This document shows, piece after piece, positions 61,217-64,000 of a stretch of 64,000 bases of DNA. Made by a program: the position numbers and the translations under genes. The stretch comes from Blautia hansenii (lineage in GTDB: Bacteria; Bacillota; Clostridia; Lachnospirales; Lachnospiraceae). Numbering within the stretch: position 1 is the first letter of the stretch; every line of letters starts with the position of its first letter. The notes beneath the pieces are model-generated. The model saw only the letters and a list, made by a program, of their open reading frames with translations. It searched no databases and was not told the origin of the DNA. The stretch is taken from positions 1-64,000 of the forward strand of contig NZ_JAAITA010000003.1 in assembly GCF_013304445.1 (NCBI RefSeq), given 5' to 3'.

Positions 61217-64000
61217 ATGAGATTATTTAACGATAACTGGGAGTTCAGCAAGCAGCCGCTGCATACTTCTTTAGAGGAAATGGAAACACGCAAAGAGGAT
61301 TTTCAGCCTGTGGGAATTCCCCATGACTGGCTGATTTATCAGGCACAGGACTTGTATGAGGACGGAACTGGCTGGTACAGAAAGCAGTTTTCCTGGGAAA
61401 AGAAAGAAGGGGAGCAGGTAGTTCTGCGCTTTGACGGTATTTACATGGACAGTACCCTTTATGTAAACAAAAAAGAAGTTTGTCAGTGGAAATACGGATA
61501 TTCCACGTTTGAGGTGGAAATTACAGAATTTCTGCAGAATGGAGAAAATGAACTTCTGGTATCCGCAAACTTCCAGGCGCCCAACAGCCGCTGGTACTCC
61601 GGGGCAGGGATTTACCGTGATGTATGGCTGAAAACCAGAGGCAGGGAACATCTTGTGTCTGACGGTATCTATTTCAGTGGAAAACTTCTGGAAAACAACT
61701 GCTGGAATGTGGAAATCGAGACGGAAATTGTGGGCAGAAATCTTACGCTGGACTATGCGCTGCGGCGAAAGGGCACAGAAGCGTGGAGCATGCTCACGGG
61801 AAATGAAAAAAGTACAGAAGCAGACAAAGAGAGCAAAGTTCTCTTTCAGTGTACGGTACAAGACCCGGCTGTCTGGGACATTGCACATCCCCACTGCTAT
61901 GAACTGCGGGTAAGGCTGAAAAGAGACGAAGAAATCCTGGACAGCCAGATACAGACGGTAGGCTTTCGTACCCTTGGGTTTAACCCGGACAAAGGATTTC
62001 TTTTAAACGGCAGAAAGGTGAAACTGCAGGGTGTTTGTGAACATCACGATTTGGGCTGTCTGGGAGCAGCTTACCACAGCCAGGCCATGAGAAGAAAGTT
62101 TGAAATTTTAAAGGACATGGGGGTCAATGCAGTGCGGACTTCCCACAATATGCCCGCTCCTGACCTTATGGAAATGGCAGATGAGATGGGAATTTTAATC
62201 GTATCGGAATCCTTTGATATGTGGGAATCTTCCAAGACACCTTATGATTACGCCCGTTTTTTCCCGCAGTGGTATGAACGGGACATAAAATCCTGGGTGA
62301 AGAGAGACCGGAATCACCCAAGTCTGATTCTCTGGAGTATCGGAAATGAGATTTATGATACCCATATCAGTGAAAAGGGCCAGGAGTGGACCAGAATACT
62401 GATGGACGAAGTAGAGAAATATGACCCGAAAAAGAATGCAGCCATTACCATTGGTTCTAATTATATGCCCTGGGAAAATGCGCAGAAGTGTGCAGATATT
62501 GTAAAAATTGCAGGCTATAATTATGGAGAAAAATATTACGACAAACACCATGCAGAACATCCGGACTGGATTCTTTACGGCAGCGAGACGGGGTCCATTG
62601 TACAGAGCCGTGGAATTTACCATTTCCCTTACCAGCAGTCTGTGCTGGCCGATGAAGATGAGCAGTGTTCTTCTTTGGGAAACTCCACCACAAGCTGGGG
62701 AGCAGAGTCTACGGAAGCCTGCCTGCTGGCAGAAAGAGACCACGAATTTTCCTGCGGGCAATTTGTGTGGACCGGGTTTGATTATATCGGAGAGCCTACG
62801 CCGTATCACACCAGAAATTCTTACTTTGGTCAGATAGATACTGCAGGATTTCCAAAAGATGCCTATTATATTTATCAGGCGGGCTGGACGGATTACCGGG
62901 AAAACCCCATGGTACATATTTTCCCGTACTGGGATTTCAACGAAGGGCAGTTTATTGACCTGCGGGTATGCTCCAATGCCCCGGTTGTGGAGGTTTTCTT
63001 CAACGGAAAGACCCAGGGAACCTTTTCTATTGACCATGAACACGGCACAGACCTTACAGGCCACTGGCAGCTTCCTTATAAGGAAGGAGAAATCTGTGCT
63101 ATTGCCTGTGATGAGACCGGAAAAATCATTGCAAAGGAAGTGCGGTATTCTTTTGGAGAAGGCACAGAGCTCTGTGTGAAATGCGACCGTGAGGAGCTGA
63201 AGGCAAATGGAGAGGATTTGCTGTTTGCAGAGATCTCCGTAAAAGATAAAAACGGTTATCCTGTGGAAAATGCCAACAACCGGGTGCATATTTCTGTGGA
63301 AGGTGCAGGCGCACTGGCTGGTACGGACAATGGCGACAGCACGGATACCGATGGATATAAAGATTACAGCCGACGTCTGTTTTCCGGAAAACTGCTGGCT
63401 GTGTGCAAGGCAGGATGTGAGCCGGGAGTATTGAAGCTGACGGTTACTGCGCCGGGACTGAAACCTGCGGTGGTATCCATACCTGTGGTACAGGCAGAGG
63501 TCAGAGAAGGTATCAGTCCTCTGGCTTATCTGGCAGGGGAAGATTTGACAAAAGAAAAACCGGTTCCTATAGAAGAAATTCCTGTGCGCAATATCCGCAT
63601 GGTGAGCAGCAATGGTCTGCATTTGTATGCAGAAAATCTGGAAACGGAGGTACAGGCTTATCTCTGCCCGGAAAATGCCACAGACCGGGAAGTGTTCTGG
63701 AGTGTGGTGGATGACGGAGGTATTCCGCTGAAAATCGCAGAAATTGAGCCGGATGGACGGAAAGTGAAGGTGCGGGCCAAGAGTGACGGCTCCTTCCGTC
63801 TGCGCTGTATGTCCAAATGCGGAACCGATAAGATACGAATTATTTCTCAGCTGGAGTTTATGATAAGCGGACTGGGAACGGCTTTTACCAATCCCTATGA
63901 GTTTGTCAGCGCCGGACTTTACAACTACAGCAAAGGCGATATCGGAAACGGCAATGAGCACGGGGTTGCCACAGCCAGAGACGGGGAGAGCCAGGTAGGC
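61217..64000 (+). CDS. glycoside hydrolase family 2 enzyme (beta-galactosidase/glucuronidase-like), 3' end outside window
   Basis: The frame from ATG 61217 is open for 928 codons and runs past the window end. The jelly-roll domain (MRLFNDNWEFSKQPLH...WYRKQFSW) and the Ig-like domain precede a TIM barrel with the acid/base E378 in WSIGNE and the nucleophile E457 in YGSETG. C-terminal Ig-like or DUF4982-type domains follow. The order with a sialate esterase suggests breakdown of host or dietary glycans. Specificity among galactosidase, glucuronidase and mannosidase is not settled, and no signal peptide is visible. Confidence 0.9.
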   Translation, partial: MRLFNDNWEFSKQPLHTSLEEMETRKEDFQPVGIPHDWLIYQAQDLYEDGTGWYRKQFSWEKKEGEQVVLRFDGIYMDSTLYVNKKEVCQWKYGYSTFEVEITEFLQNGENELLVSANFQAPNSRWYSGAGIYRDVWLKTRGREHLVSDGIYFSGKLLENNCWNVEIETEIVGRNLTLDYALRRKGTEAWSMLTGNEKSTEADKESKVLFQCTVQDPAVWDIAHPHCYELRVRLKRDEEILDSQIQTVGFRTLGFNPDKGFLLNGRKVKLQGVCEHHDLGCLGAAYHSQAMRRKFEILKDMGVNAVRTSHNMPAPDLMEMADEMGILIVSESFDMWESSKTPYDYARFFPQWYERDIKSWVKRDRNHPSLILWSIGNEIYDTHISEKGQEWTRILMDEVEKYDPKKNAAITIGSNYMPWENAQKCADIVKIAGYNYGEKYYDKHHAEHPDWILYGSETGSIVQSRGIYHFPYQQSVLADEDEQCSSLGNSTTSWGAESTEACLLAERDHEFSCGQFVWTGFDYIGEPTPYHTRNSYFGQIDTAGFPKDAYYIYQAGWTDYRENPMVHIFPYWDFNEGQFIDLRVCSNAPVVEVFFNGKTQGTFSIDHEHGTDLTGHWQLPYKEGEICAIACDETGKIIAKEVRYSFGEGTELCVKCDREELKANGEDLLFAEISVKDKNGYPVENANNRVHISVEGAGALAGTDNGDSTDTDGYKDYSRRLFSGKLLAVCKAGCEPGVLKLTVTAPGLKPAVVSIPVVQAEVREGISPLAYLAGEDLTKEKPVPIEEIPVRNIRMVSSNGLHLYAENLETEVQAYLCPENATDREVFWSVVDDGGIPLKIAEIEPDGRKVKVRAKSDGSFRLRCMSKCGTDKIRIISQLEFMISGLGTAFTNPYEFVSAGLYNYSKGDIGNGNEHGVATARDGESQVG

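Noticed and set aside
62195-63961. A 588-codon open frame on the minus strand inside the GH2 gene
   Set aside because: The plus strand carries clear GH2 catalytic motifs through the same bases. The minus frame has no ribosome binding site and no recognisable domain, so it is an antisense shadow.

Overview
The window reads as a chromosomal segment of a spore-forming, anaerobic Clostridia, most likely Lachnospiraceae (Blautia-like). The grounds are the sporulation genes (spoVG, yabP, yabQ, spoIIE, a CotS-type coat kinase), the glgC/glgD pair, a large SRP RNA, an archaeal-type ProS behind a proline T-box, and AGGAGG-type ribosome binding sites throughout. No species call is justified from sequence alone.

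Layout. (1) 1-5.5 kb is a mobile, A+T-rich island. It holds the tail of a Mob/Pre-like protein, a GATC-themed restriction-modification locus and two small unknown proteins, and ends in a hairpin with tandem 10-mers that resemble integrase arm sites. The R-M locus comprises a controller-type HTH protein overlapping a MutH/Sau3AI-like endonuclease gene, a further methylase, DpnM-like and DpnA-like adenine methylases, and a decayed DpnII endonuclease gene. A palindrome TTCAC-N5-GTGAA occurs three times at the promoters of this locus. (2) 5.7-11.9 kb is a self-contained GABA-use cassette: PucR-type regulator, GABA aminotransferase, APC transporter fused to a cytidylate-kinase-like domain, and 4-hydroxybutyrate dehydrogenase. 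It is followed by an IS1182-type transposase remnant and an IS605-like structured end. (3) 12.5-22.5 kb is core: prs, dnaI-like and dnaD-like genes, a striking DnaA-box array, murC, glgC-glgD, spoVG and rsmF. (4) 22.7-33.3 kb has tRNA-Pro, an acidic unknown protein, tRNA-Ser, tadA, a homocysteine methyltransferase, dedA, SRP RNA, T-box-proS, cca, a CotS-like kinase, phosphoglucomutase and HU. (5) 33.4-40.1 kb is the conserved rqcP-yabP-yabQ-divIC-spoIIE-tilS-hpt-ftsH block. (6) 40.1-49.5 kb has a candidate C-rich small RNA, a GH13 amylase, an HTH membrane protein, tRNA-Leu/Tyr/Arg, TetR regulators, a DegV protein, an ABC-class ATPase, a DUF975 protein and a DivIVA-like protein. (7) 49.7-59.1 kb has a giant YhgE/Pip protein with its TetR neighbour, a DtxR and an HxlR regulator, a complete siderophore ABC importer, an AraC regulator and a monooxygenase-fold protein. 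(8) 59.3-64 kb is a carbohydrate locus: sialate O-acetylesterase and a GH2 enzyme running off the window.

How the parts work together. The GABA cassette should convert imported GABA via succinic semialdehyde to 4-hydroxybutyrate, a known entry to butyrate, but the CoA-transferase and dehydratase are not in the window. The R-M island looks like a controller-protein-timed system in which a MutH-like nuclease may have taken over from a broken DpnII. The 33-40 kb block joins ribosome quality control, spore development, purine salvage and proteolysis in the order known from Bacillus. Its spoIIE has a promoter with a 21-base spacer, typical of Spo0A-driven promoters.
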